A stretch of 64,000 nt of DNA, taken from NCBI GenBank assembly GCA_027484575.1, contig JAIXSQ010000002.1, positions 1 to 64,000 of the forward strand, read 5' to 3'. A model generated the notes under the pieces. The model made no database searches and was not told the DNA's origin. It saw only the letters and a program-made list of their open reading frames with translations. The stretch is from Comamonadaceae bacterium. GTDB lineage: Bacteria; Pseudomonadota; Gammaproteobacteria; Burkholderiales; Burkholderiaceae_C. Each line of letters opens with the position of its first letter. The stretch's first letter is position 1. Shown here one piece after another: positions 1 through 9,407 of this stretch. Position numbers and translations under genes: made by a program.

Positions 1-3000
1 GCCGCCGTTGGCGGTTCCACCGTTGTCACGCACCTGGAACGTGAAGCTGGCGTAGCCCGTGCCGTTCGCGTTGGCTGCCGGCGCGAAGACGAGCTGGTTG
101 CCCGTGAGTTGCGCCACAGCCACCACCGTACCGGCCGTCACTGCGGAGCCGTTCAGGGTCAGAGATCCGGCGGTCGGCAGGGTCGTGATCACCACCGCCG
201 ACAAGGTGTTGCCGTCGACGTCCGTGAAGCCGAAATCGGCGGCCGTCAACGTGCGGCTGCCGTCCTCCAGCATGGTGATCGTCGCATCCGCGCTAGCGGG
301 CGCGTCGTTCACGGCCGTCACGTTGAACGTCAACGTGTTCGCACTCTGGTCCGTGTCCTGGCCACCATTGGCCGTGCCGCCGTTGTCGCGAACTTGGAAC
401 GTGAACGTGGCGTAGCCCGTGCCGTTCGCATTCGCCGCGGGCGCGTAGACCAGCTGGTTGGCCGCAAGCTGTGCAGCGGTCACCGCCGTGCCCGCGGTGA
501 TCGCCGCACCGTTCAAGGTCAACGACCCAGCCGTCGGCAGGGTGGTGATCACGACAGCCGACAACGTGTTGCCGTCGACGTCTGTGAAACCGAAGTCGGC
601 AGCCGTCAATGTGCGGCTCCCGTCCTCCAGCATGGTGATGATGGCATTGGTGCCCGCCGGCGCATCGTTCACCGCCGTCACGTTGAACGTGAGCGTGTTC
701 GCAGTCTGGTCGGTGTCCTGGCCGCCATTCGCGGTGCCGCCGTTGTCGCGCACCTGGAACGTGAAGCTGGTGTAGCCGGTGCCGTTCGCATTGGCGGCAG
801 GCGCGAACACGAGCTGGTTCGCTGCCAGCTGTGCCGCCGTGACCACCGCGCCAGCCGTCACCGCCGAGCCGTTCAGAGTCAGCGATCCCGCGGCCGGCAG
901 GGTCGTGATCACCACGGCCGACAAGGTCCCGCCGTCACTGTCGGTGAAGCCGAAGTCAGCCGCGGTCAGAACCCGGCTGCCGTCTTCCAGCATCGTGAGG
1001 ATGGCGTCGGCACCCGCCGGCGCGTCGTTGACCGCGGTCACGTTGAACGTCAACGTGTTCGCGCTCTGGTCGGTGTCTTGGCCGCCGTTCGCAGTGCCGC
1101 CGTTGTCGCGGACCTGGAACGTGAAGTTGGCGTAGCCCGTGCCATTGGCATTTGCTGCGGGCGCGTAGACCAGCTGGTTGGCCGCAAGCTGTGCAGCGGT
1201 GACCGCGGTACCCGCCGTGATCGCCGCACCGTTCAAGGTCAGCGATCCAGCCGTCGGCAGCGCCGTGATCACCACCGCCGACAAGGTGTTGCCGTCGACG
1301 TCGGTGAAGCCGAAATCGGCGGCCGTCAACGTGCGGCTGCCGTCCTCCAGCATGGTGATCGTCGCGTCCGCACCAGCGGGGGCGTCGTTCACCGCCGTCA
1401 CGTTGAAGCTCAACGTGTTCGCACTCTGATCCGTGTCCTGGCCGCCATTGGCCGTGCCTCCGTTGTCACGGACCTGGAACGTGAAGTTGGCGTAGCCCGT
1501 GCCGTTGGCGTTCGCCGCAGGCGCGTAGACCAGCTGGTTGGCCGCCAGTTGCGCCGCGGTGACCACCGCGCCGGCCGTCACGGCCGCGCCGTTCAGCGTG
1601 AGGCTCCCGGTCGAGGGGATCGTCGTGATCACCACCGCCGACAAGGCGTTGCCGTCAACATCCGAGAAACCAAAGTCCGTCGCCGTCAGAACACGAGTGC
1701 CATCCTCCAGCATCGTGATCGTCGCGTCGGCACCAGCGGAGGCGTCGTTCACCGCCGTCACGTTGAACGTCAGCGTGTTCGCGCTCGGGTCGGTGTCCTG
1801 GCCACCGTTGGCCGTGCCGCCGTTGTCGCGGACCTGGAACGTAAAGCTGCCATAGCCGGTGCCGTTCGCATTCGCCGCAGGCGCGTAGACCAGCTGGTTG
1901 GCCAAAAGCTGTGCTGCAGTAACTGCCGTGCCCGCGGTGATCGCCGCACCGTTCAAGGTCAACGACCCAGCCGTCGGCAGCGTCGTGATCACCACCGCCG
2001 ACAGCGTGTTGCCGTCGACATCCGTGAAGCCGAAATCAGCGGCCGTCAACGTGCGGCTGCCGTCCTCCAGCAGGGTGATGGTGGCGGTGGTGCCGGACGG
2101 CGCGTCGTTCACCGCCGTCACGTTGAACGTCAGCGTGTTCGCACTCTGGTCCGTGTCCTGGCCGCCATTGGCCGTCCCGCCGTTGTCGCGGACCTGGAAC
2201 GTGAAGCTGCCGTATGCGGTGCCGTTCGCATTGACGGCAGGCGCGTAGACCAGCTGGTTCGCCGCAAGCTGGGCCGCAGTGACTGCGGTCCCTGCCGTGA
2301 TCGCTGCACCGTTCAAGGTCAACGATCCAGCCGTCGGCAGCGCCGTGATCACCACGGCCGACAAGGTGTTGCCGTCGACGTCCGTGAAGCCGAAATCGGC
2401 GGCCGTCAACGTGCGGCTGCCGTCCTCCAGCATGGTGATCGCCGCGTCGGCACCAGCGGGGGCGTCGTTCACGGCCGTCACGTTGAACGTCAACGTGTTC
2501 GCACTCTGGTCCGTGTCTTGGCCGCCGTTGGCCGTGCCACCGTTGTCACGGACCTGGAAGGTGAAGGTGGCGTAGCCCGTGCCGTTCGCATTGGCTGCAG
2601 GCGCGTAGACCAGCTGGTTGGCCGCAAGCTGTGCCGCAGTGACTGCCGTGCCCGCCGAAATCGCCGCACCGTTCAAGGTCAACGACCCAGCCGTCGGCAG
2701 CGTCGTGATCACAACAGCCGACAACGTGTTGCCGTCGACGTCAGTGAAGCCGAAATCGGCGGCCGTCAATGTGCGGCTCCCGTCCTCCAGCATGGTGATG
2801 GTGGCATTGGTGCCCGCCGGCGCATCGTTCACCGCCGTCACGTTGAACGTGAGCGTGTTTGCACTCTGGTCGGTGTCCTGGCCGCCATTGGCCGTGCCGC
2901 CGTTGTCGCGCACCTGGAACGTGAAGCTGGTGTAGCCGGTGCCGTTCGCATTGGCGGCAGGCGCGAACACGAGCTGGTTCGCGGCCAGCTGGGCCGCCGT

Positions 3001-3192
3001 GACCACCGCGCCGGCCGTCACCGCCGAGCCGTTCAGGGTCAGCGATCCCGCGGTCGGCAGGGTCGTGATCACCACGGCAGACAAGGTCCCGCCGTCGATG
3101 TCGCTGAAGCCGAAGTCGGCCGCGGTCAGAACCCGGCTGCCGTCCTCCAGCATCGTGATCGTCGCATCGGTGCCGGCAGGCGCATCGTTCAC
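1..3192 (-). repeat. Tandem 360-bp (120-residue) cadherin-like repeats, eight full units plus a partial one
   Basis: Units begin at about 3192, 2832, 2472, 2112, 1752, 1392, 1032, 672 and 312 (minus sense), each exactly 360 bp, so the frame never shifts. Each encodes NDAPAGTDATITMLEDGS near its start, then VVITTLPTAGSLTLNGAAVT, then a segment ending FTFQVRDNGGTANGGQDTD. Long runs of bases are identical between units, pointing to recent expansion or gene conversion. Confidence 0.95.
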
Positions 3193-6100
3193 GGATGCGA
3201 TCGTCAAGGTCGCGGTCGCCGTGGCGCTGCTGGCGGCTCCGTCGTTGGCGACGAACGCCACCGAGCGGTTCGCCGTCGACGGCGCGTCGCTGGCGTTGCT
3301 GTACTGCACCCCGCGCAGCACCGTCTCGTAGGTCGCGCGCGTCGCGCTGCCCGTGATGCTCAGAACGCCAGTCGCCTGGTTGTAGCCCACGATCAGGCCC
3401 GCGCCGCTGGCCGCACTGGCGGCCGCCGCGTTCAGGGAGAGCGCTTCCACCGCATTGCCGTCCGGCCGCGCCGCAAGCGTCACGGTCAGCGACGTCAGGT
3501 TGCCCGAGTCCACGTCCGTGAGCGTCGCGGCCGGCGCGATCGCCACCGGGGTCTGCTCGGTGAACGCGGTGGTGATGTCCACGCCTGCGCCGCCGGCGTT
3601 CAGGTCCACCACCGGCGCATCGTTCACGTTGGTCAGCGTGACGGTCGCGAGCCGGCTCGCCGACAGCGCGCCGCCGCCGACGTTGCCGCCATCGTCGTAG
3701 GTGAAGCTGACCGTCTTGCTGGCCGTCGCGAACGACTGCGCCTGGCTGGCATAGCCGATGGCCCGGCCGATGGCCTGGGCAGCGGCAGCGGTCGTGTTCG
3801 CGTTGAAGTCGATCTGCAACGCCACCCCGACGCCATTGAGGCTCGCGCTGATCGTGCCGACCGTCTGGCCGCCGAAGACCACGTTGGTCCCCGCCACCGT
3901 GACACCGCCCGCGTTCAGGACCGACAGGCGGTCGTTGCTGTCGCCGTTGGCCGAGACACTCACCCGCAGGAAACCCCCGTTCAGGCTGGCGGGCAGGTCG
4001 GGATCGGCGACCGTGACGTTGGCGTCGATGACCTGGGCGGCGGCATCCTCGGTGTAGGCCAGGGTGGACGTCGTGCCGCCGAGCACGATGCGGTCGTTGA
4101 CCGGGGTGACGTTGACGGTCGAGAGCAGCGGCGTGAGCGAGGCGGAGCCGAGGGGGGCGGCGGCGTCGCCCGCGCTGAAGCTCACCGTGCGTGCACCCGT
4201 CGCCGGCGCGTCGCTGGTGTTCTGGTAGCCCACCGCGCGCAATGCGGCCTGCCACTGGGCCAGCGTGGCCGTGTTGCCCGCGGAGGTCAGCGAGAGCACG
4301 CCGGTCGTAGCGTTGTACGTCCCCGCGATGTTGCCCATCGTCAGGGGGTTGGCCGTGAACGTGAGCACGTCCTGGCCGGCGCTGAAGTTGGCCGTGATCG
4401 CGACCTGGGCGCCGGTGATGGGCGCGCTGTCGTTGGTCAGGGTGATGCCGGCGTTCACGGTCACCGCGGCGGCGTTCTCCGTGTACGTGACGGTGGACGC
4501 ATTGGCCAGCGCGGGCGGCGGGTTGGTGGCGCTGACCAGGATGGTCAGGGTGTTGGGCGTGGCGTCCGTGTCCACGCCGCCGTTGGCCGTGCCGCCCGCA
4601 TCGCGCACCTGGAAGGTGAAGCTGCGGGGGGTCGTGTTGGCCGGCGGCGTGTAGACGAGCTGGCCCGCGTTGAGCTGAGCGAGGGTGACGAAGGTCGTGC
4701 CGGCGACCACGTTCGCCCCGTTGAGCGTGAAGGTGCCCGCATTGGGCACCGTGGTGATGAGCACGCCCGCCATGCCGTCGCCGCTGTCGATGGTGTCGAC
4801 GAAGCCGAAGTTGCCGGCGTTGAAGGTGTAGGCCGTGCCCTGGATCGCGTTGATCGATCCGTCGGTGCCGGACGGCGCATCGTTGCGGCCGGTGATCGAG
4901 ACGGTGATGGTCTGGGTGGTGCCGTCGGCACTGGCCACGGTGAGCGTGTCCTGCCCCCCGGCCAGTGCGGTCAGCGCCTGGGTGACGGCGCGGCTGTTGT
5001 CCAGCGCGTACGACCAGGTCGTGCCCGTCAGCGTGAAGGTGCCGTAGGTGCCGGACTGCGACTGGATGCTCAGCGTGGTGGCGCTGTCGGGGTCGGCAAC
5101 GGTCAGCACGCCGGTGACGGCGGTGGCCGTGTCCTCGACGATGGTGCCGGCGACGGTGCCGCCGAACGTGGTCGCGTCGTTCACCGCCGTGACGTTCACG
5201 GTGCTGGCCAGCAGGTTGCTGTTCAGGTTGCTCGGGTCGCGCACCGTGTAGGTCACGGTGCGGGCGAGCGTCGACGGGTTGTCGCTGGTGTTCTGGTAGC
5301 CGACGGCACGCAGGGCCGCCTGCCATTGCGCCAGCGTGGCCGTGCCACCGGCCGAGGTCAGCGCCAGCACGCCGGTGGCGGCGGTGAAGGTCCCGGTGAT
5401 GTTGCCCATCGTGGCCGGATTGGCCGTGAACACCAGCAGGTCCTGGCCGTTCTGGTAGTTGGCGCTGATGGTCACCGTGGCCTGGGTCAGGCGGGTGCCG
5501 TCGGCGTCGGCCACCGTGATGCCGGGGGCGATCGGGGTGGCGGCGGCGTTCTCGGTGTAGGCCAGGGTGGCGGGCACCGACAGCACGGGCGCCTGCGGGG
5601 TCGCCAGGACACCGATGCTCAGGGTGTTGGGGGTGGCGTCGAGGTCGACACCGCCGTTGGCGGTGCCACCCGCGTCGCGCACCTGGAAGCCGAACGAGGC
5701 AGCCGTGGTGCCGGCGGGGGTGTAGCGCAGCAGTCCGCCGTCGAGGTCGGCGACGGTGACCACGGTGCCGACGGTCACGGCCACGCCGTTCAGCGTGAAG
5801 GTGCCCGTGGCCGGCAGCGAACTGATGCGCACGCTCAGCAGCGCATCCGCCTCGGCGTCGGTGTAGGGGAAGTCCGCCCGCGTGAAGACGTAGGCCGTGC
5901 CGGCACTGGTGGTGACGGCGTTGTCGCTGCCCGAGGGTGCGTCGTTGATCGGCGTGACCGTCACTTGCGTCAGCGCCGTGTTGCTGTCCGAACCGGTGGT
6001 GTCGCGCACGGTCACGGAGATGCTGCGCACCGGCCCGGCGGGGTTGTCGCCGGTGTTGCGGTAGACGATCTGCCGCAGGGCCTGTTCGTACTGGTCGGGC

Positions 6101-9100
6101 GAGGCGATGCCGGTGAGCACGACCGAACTCGTACCGGCTCCGGTCGCCGAGATGCCGGCCGGCAAAGTGCCGGAGACCTCCAGGACGTCGCCGGCCTGGG
6201 CATTGCCGATGGTGATCGCGGCGCGCTGGATGTTCTGCGTGTTGGGCTCGAAGATCACGGCGTCGGCACTGGCGATCGCCACGCCTGCGGCGCCTTCGGT
6301 CCAAGTCACCGCGCGGTCGACCGACGGCAGGTTGATGCGCAGGTTGTCAGCCTGGAAGTCCAGCGCAGTGGCGTTGGTGCCTCCGTCCGCGTTGGCGATG
6401 AAGCGGATCGCCGTGTTCGACGCCGCGAACCGCGAGATGTCGTAGCTCCGTGCGCCCGAGGTGCTCGTGGTCGTGAAGGTCTCGAGCGTGGTCCAGGGCC
6501 CGCCGGTCCCCGAGGAGGAGATCTGCAGCAGAACCTGGCCGCCTGCATTCGAGGTCCCGGTCCCACGGAGGTAATCGAAGGTCAAGGTCGTCGGCACGTT
6601 GCCCGGCCGGCCAGCCGTCAGGCGCAGCAGGTCGACCTCGCGCTGCACCCCGCCGAACGTGGCGTCGTCCTCGACGATGCGCAGGGTGCCCGCCGCGGTC
6701 AGCGTCACGTCGCCCCCCGTGGGGCTGCCCCCGTCGGCGATCTCGGTCCAAGCGCCGACGAAGCTCAGCGAGCCATCGTTGTTGGTGTAGACCTGGCCGC
6801 CGAAGTTGTCCCCCACCGTCGGCACCGTGCCGTTGCCGCCCAGCGCCAGGCGCGGGCCGTCGTCCGTGACCGTGACCGTGACCGTGCCGGTCTGGTACGT
6901 CGGCGCCAGCACGCCCACCGCGTTGCCCAGGTCGGTGCGGATGCCCGAGGTGTCGGGACCCGCGTAGTTGACCTGCAGGTCTTCCTGGCCGCCGATCTCG
7001 AAGAACGCGACCTGGATCGTGTAGCGCCCGGGACCCAGGGTGATGGTGCCGGTCTGCTCGGCGAAGGAATGGACGCCGTCGTTGTTGACCACCAGCGTGC
7101 CGTTCACGTACAGCACGGAGCCGTCGTCGGAGCCGGTCCAGAAGGTGTAGGTGCCGGCCTGGGTGATCTCGATCTGGCTGGTGAAGCGGACCGTGAAGTT
7201 GTCCAGGCCCGTGTTGCCGTGGTTGCGGGCGGCCTGGTCGACGTCGTACGAGGCCAGGAAACCCGTGCCGGTGGGCGGCGTGGTCGGGATGCCGGTCTGC
7301 AGCGAGTTGCCCGTGGGCGGCGTGTTCCAGTATTCGTACGTCGTGCCCGGCACCTGCGCCTGGCTGATCAGCTGGTACTGGAAGGTGTCGGTGTAGTTGC
7401 CCGGTTGGTTCGGCGTGTAGGTGTAGCTGCCGTCCGATGCGATGACCACGGTGCCCCGGGTCGGCTGGGTCACCAGCGTCGTGCCGACCGTCAGGTCGCC
7501 ATCGGGATCGGTGTCGTTGGCCATCACGTTGCCGCTGACCGGCACGAACGCCTGCGTGGCGGCCGTGTCCGGGTTGGCGGTCATCGTGTCGTCGACGGCC
7601 ACGACGCGCACGAATGCGGTCGACGCCGTGCTCTGCTCGCCGGTGGCATCCGTGACGCGGACGTTGATCACCCGCATCGTGGTGTTCGGCCGGTCGCTCG
7701 TGGTCGCGTAGGTCACCGCCCGGATGGCGGTGGCGTAGTCGGCTCCCGTGGCCAGGCCGCTGAGGGTGACGGTGTTGCCGCTCACGGAGCCGGTGATTCC
7801 GGCAGGCAGCGTGCCGACTGTCAGCACGTCGCCGGCGAAAGCGTTGGTGAGCACGATCGTCGCGCTGGCGATCTGGTCGCCCTCGGGATCGGTGACCACC
7901 ATCGTCGGGGCGCCGAGCTGCACCGGCGCGGCGTCCTCGGTGTAGGTGACGTCGTAGTTGTTGCCGGTCGCGGTGATCGCGACGTTGTCGAAGAAGAACA
8001 GGTCGTCCGCCGCCGTGAAGCCGGTGCGGGTGGCAAACCGCACGACCATCTTGTCGGACGCGTAGGCCGACAGGTCGAACGTGCGGCCGGTGTTCGCCAG
8101 CACGTTCGTCAGCGCGCCCACGGTCGTGAAAGTGGCACCGTTGTTGCTGGACACCTGCACGACGATCTGGTCGTCGGCCTCCACGCCCTGCATCCGGTAC
8201 GTGAAGCTCAGCGTGATCGACGTGTACGGCAGCGTGTTGAGCGTGCGCTGGATGTAGTCGCGCGGTGTGTCCGTGTGGCCGGCAAAGCGCACCTCGAAGC
8301 CACCCGCGCCGTCGGCGACCAGGCGGATGTTGGCGCCTGTCGGGCTGTTGTCGCTGTTGCCGCCGCCCGATGGGGCCGCGTCGAACTCCGACCAGCCACC
8401 GGACCAGTTCACGCCGCCCGTGTAGACCTGCGTGGCGAAACTGTCGGAGGCCACGAAGGTGCCGGGCGCGTTCAGGTCGACGACAGGGGGCGCGAGCAGC
8501 CGGTTGTAGGTGGCGAAGTCGATCGACCAACCCAGCACCGGGGTGCGGACATCGCCCGCGCGCAGCTCGAGATCCCAGTCACCACCCAGGCCGGCGGCTC
8601 CGGTGAGGTCGGTCGAGGCCGCCACATCGGCCCCCGTCAGCGTAGACAGGCTCTGGACGAACTGCTCCCCGGCGCTGCCCGCGCCGATGTCGCAGCCGTA
8701 GAGCAGCACGTCGCCGGTGGCCGCCAACGCAGCACCGATGCGTGCCAGGTCCAGCTGGCGGCCGGGCAGGCTCGAAGCGGTCAGGGCCTGGTCGCCCAGC
8801 ACCAGCGTCCCGGCGGCGCCGTGGCTGACGACGTGGATCGCGTCGAGGCCGGACCGGCCGGCCAGCGTCTCGGCCATCTGGAGCAGGCCGTCGCGCGCGG
8901 GATCCAGCAGGACGATTTCGGCCTGCGGACTCTGGGCGTGGATCGCCTGCACCAGCTGCGCCGCATCGCGCACCGCCGCGTCCACGAAGACGATCTCCTG
9001 CCGGGACGCGTCGAGTTGGGGCACGGCGTCGACGGTGGTGTCGTGCGCCTGCTCGTCCACGCCGGGCTGGGCCAAGGCGACCGGCTCGACGATCGCCGGC

Positions 9101-9255
9101 TGGGCCTCAACCGGCGCGGCCGCTGCGGTCTTGTCGAGTTGCGCACCGATGAGCTGGTCGCTCGTCAGCTCCGCCGCGAGCGCGCCATCGAACAGCACCC
9201 GCGGCTCGAGGGCCAGCAGGCGGCTGCGTCGCTTCTTCGGAACCTTCCTCGACAT
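1..9255 (-). CDS. Giant LEPR-XLL / DUF4347 cadherin-like repeat protein (5' part, runs off left edge)
   Basis: The frame is open from the ATG at 9255 (AGGAG nine bases upstream) to base 1, giving 3085 codons with no stop. Residues 1-25 are a basic stretch ending in LEPRVLFDGA, the LEPR-XLL signature of very large surface or secreted proteins. A DUF4347 domain follows (about 86-215, containing VVSHGAAG and LLYGCDIG). Then come beta-rich modules, a PA14-like domain (about 685-768, GSDDGSVLYVNG), many cadherin-like modules ending in NDAP, and a VCBS module (about 1359-1462). From residue about 2022 there are near-identical 120-residue repeats. There is no classical Sec signal peptide, so type I secretion is likely but the C-terminus is outside the window. 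Known relatives act in adhesion or biofilm; that role here is inferred. Confidence 0.85.
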   Translation of the reverse strand, partial: MSRKVPKKRRSRLLALEPRVLFDGALAAELTSDQLIGAQLDKTAAAAPVEAQPAIVEPVALAQPGVDEQAHDTTVDAVPQLDASRQEIVFVDAAVRDAAQLVQAIHAQSPQAEIVLLDPARDGLLQMAETLAGRSGLDAIHVVSHGAAGTLVLGDQALTASSLPGRQLDLARIGAALAATGDVLLYGCDIGAGSAGEQFVQSLSTLTGADVAASTDLTGAAGLGGDWDLELRAGDVRTPVLGWSIDFATYNRLLAPPVVDLNAPGTFVASDSFATQVYTGGVNWSGGWSEFDAAPSGGGNSDNSPTGANIRLVADGAGGFEVRFAGHTDTPRDYIQRTLNTLPYTSITLSFTYRMQGVEADDQIVVQVSSNNGATFTTVGALTNVLANTGRTFDLSAYASDKMVVRFATRTGFTAADDLFFFDNVAITATGNNYDVTYTEDAAPVQLGAPTMVVTDPEGDQIASATIVLTNAFAGDVLTVGTLPAGITGSVSGNTVTLSGLATGADYATAIRAVTYATTSDRPNTTMRVINVRVTDATGEQSTASTAFVRVVAVDDTMTANPDTAATQAFVPVSGNVMANDTDPDGDLTVGTTLVTQPTRGTVVIASDGSYTYTPNQPGNYTDTFQYQLISQAQVPGTTYEYWNTPPTGNSLQTGIPTTPPTGTGFLASYDVDQAARNHGNTGLDNFTVRFTSQIEITQAGTYTFWTGSDDGSVLYVNGTLVVNNDGVHSFAEQTGTITLGPGRYTIQVAFFEIGGQEDLQVNYAGPDTSGIRTDLGNAVGVLAPTYQTGTVTVTVTDDGPRLALGGNGTVPTVGDNFGGQVYTNNDGSLSFVGAWTEIADGGSPTGGDVTLTAAGTLRIVEDDATFGGVQREVDLLRLTAGRPGNVPTTLTFDYLRGTGTSNAGGQVLLQISSSGTGGPWTTLETFTTTSTSGARSYDISRFAASNTAIRFIANADGGTNATALDFQADNLRINLPSVDRAVTWTEGAAGVAIASADAVIFEPNTQNIQRAAITIGNAQAGDVLEVSGTLPAGISATGAGTSSVVLTGIASPDQYEQALRQIVYRNTGDNPAGPVRSISVTVRDTTGSDSNTALTQVTVTPINDAPSGSDNAVTTSAGTAYVFTRADFPYTDAEADALLSVRISSLPATGTFTLNGVAVTVGTVVTVADLDGGLLRYTPAGTTAASFGFQVRDAGGTANGGVDLDATPNTLSIGVLATPQAPVLSVPATLAYTENAAATPIAPGITVADADGTRLTQATVTISANYQNGQDLLVFTANPATMGNITGTFTAATGVLALTSAGGTATLAQWQAALRAVGYQNTSDNPSTLARTVTYTVRDPSNLNSNLLASTVNVTAVNDATTFGGTVAGTIVEDTATAVTGVLTVADPDSATTLSIQSQSGTYGTFTLTGTTWSYALDNSRAVTQALTALAGGQDTLTVASADGTTQTITVSITGRNDAPSGTDGSINAIQGTAYTFNAGNFGFVDTIDSGDGMAGVLITTVPNAGTFTLNGANVVAGTTFVTLAQLNAGQLVYTPPANTTPRSFTFQVRDAGGTANGGVDTDATPNTLTILVSATNPPPALANASTVTYTENAAAVTVNAGITLTNDSAPITGAQVAITANFSAGQDVLTFTANPLTMGNIAGTYNATTGVLSLTSAGNTATLAQWQAALRAVGYQNTSDAPATGARTVSFSAGDAAAPLGSASLTPLLSTVNVTPVNDRIVLGGTTSTLAYTEDAAAQVIDANVTVADPDLPASLNGGFLRVSVSANGDSNDRLSVLNAGGVTVAGTNVVFGGQTVGTISASLNGVGVALQIDFNANTTAAAAQAIGRAIGYASQAQSFATASKTVSFTYDDGGNVGGGALSASRLATVTLTNVNDAPVVDLNAGGAGVDITTAFTEQTPVAIAPAATLTDVDSGNLTSLTVTLAARPDGNAVEALSLNAAAASAASGAGLIVGYNQATGVLSITGSATRATYETVLRGVQYSNASDAPSTANRSVAFVANDGAASSATATATLTIASVNDAPAGTDATITMLEDGSRVLTAADFGFSDIDGGTLSAVVITTLPTAGSLTLNGSAVTAGAVVTAAQLAANQLVFAPAANANGTGYTSFTFQVRDNGGTANGGQDTDQSANTLTFNVTAVNDAPAGTNATITMLEDGSRTLTAADFGFTDVDGNTLSAVVITTLPTAGSLTLNGAAISAGTAVTAAQLAANQLVYAPAANANGTGYATFTFQVRDNGGTANGGQDTDQSANTLTFNVTAVNDAPAGADAAITMLEDGSRTLTAADFGFTDVDGNTLSAVVITALPTAGSLTLNGAAITAGTAVTAAQLAANQLVYAPAVNANGTAYGSFTFQVRDNGGTANGGQDTDQSANTLTFNVTAVNDAPSGTTATITLLEDGSRTLTAADFGFTDVDGNTLSAVVITTLPTAGSLTLNGAAITAGTAVTAAQLLANQLVYAPAANANGTGYGSFTFQVRDNGGTANGGQDTDPSANTLTFNVTAVNDASAGADATITMLEDGTRVLTATDFGFSDVDGNALSAVVITTIPSTGSLTLNGAAVTAGAVVTAAQLAANQLVYAPAANANGTGYANFTFQVRDNGGTANGGQDTDQSANTLSFNVTAVNDAPAGADATITMLEDGSRTLTAADFGFTDVDGNTLSAVVITALPTAGSLTLNGAAITAGTAVTAAQLAANQLVYAPAANANGTGYANFTFQVRDNGGTANGGQDTDQSANTLTFNVTAVNDAPAGADAILTMLEDGSRVLTAADFGFTDSDGGTLSAVVITTLPAAGSLTLNGSAVTAGAVVTAAQLAANQLVFAPAANANGTGYTSFTFQVRDNGGTANGGQDTDQTANTLTFNVTAVNDAPAGTNAIITMLEDGSRTLTAADFGFTDVDGNTLSAVVITTLPTAGSLTLNGAAITAGTAVTAAQLAANQLVYAPAANANGTGYATFTFQVRDNGGTANGGQDTDQSANTLTFNVTAVNDAPASADATITMLEDGSRTLTAADFGFTDVDGNTLSAVVITTLPTAGSLTLNGSAVTAGTVVAVAQLTGNQLVFAPAANANGTGYASFTFQVRDNGGTANGG

Positions 9256-9407
9256 ACTCTTAAACTCCTGCGTCCTTCGACCCACTCCCTCGGCGCGGGT
9301 TAAGGGATTTTCCTAACTTTCCGCTACCTCCAGCAACATTTCGAAACAAGTCGCGTGACTTTTTCGGCTGGACGGTTGGTACGCCGGCGCGAACGGAACG
9401 GATTCAC
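9256..9407. promoter_or_regulatory. Divergent promoter region between the giant repeat gene and gspF
   Basis: This 152-bp spacer separates two divergently transcribed genes. It is clearly richer in A and T than its surroundings, with an imperfect inverted repeat at 9300-9316 (TTAAGG...TCCTAA). I could not settle on a convincing -35/-10 pair on either strand. The only certain element is the Shine-Dalgarno AGGAG before the minus-strand ATG at 9255. Confidence 0.4.

Noticed and set aside
1..3192. CRISPR or noncoding satellite
   Set aside because: The repeat is 360 bp, a multiple of three, and encodes a coherent cadherin-like module in the open minus frame.
109..9303. Plus-strand open frame of more than 3000 codons
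   Set aside because: It is antisense to the LEPR-XLL/DUF4347 gene. The 360-bp period and high GC keep the frame open; its translation is Arg/Val-rich low complexity without domains.
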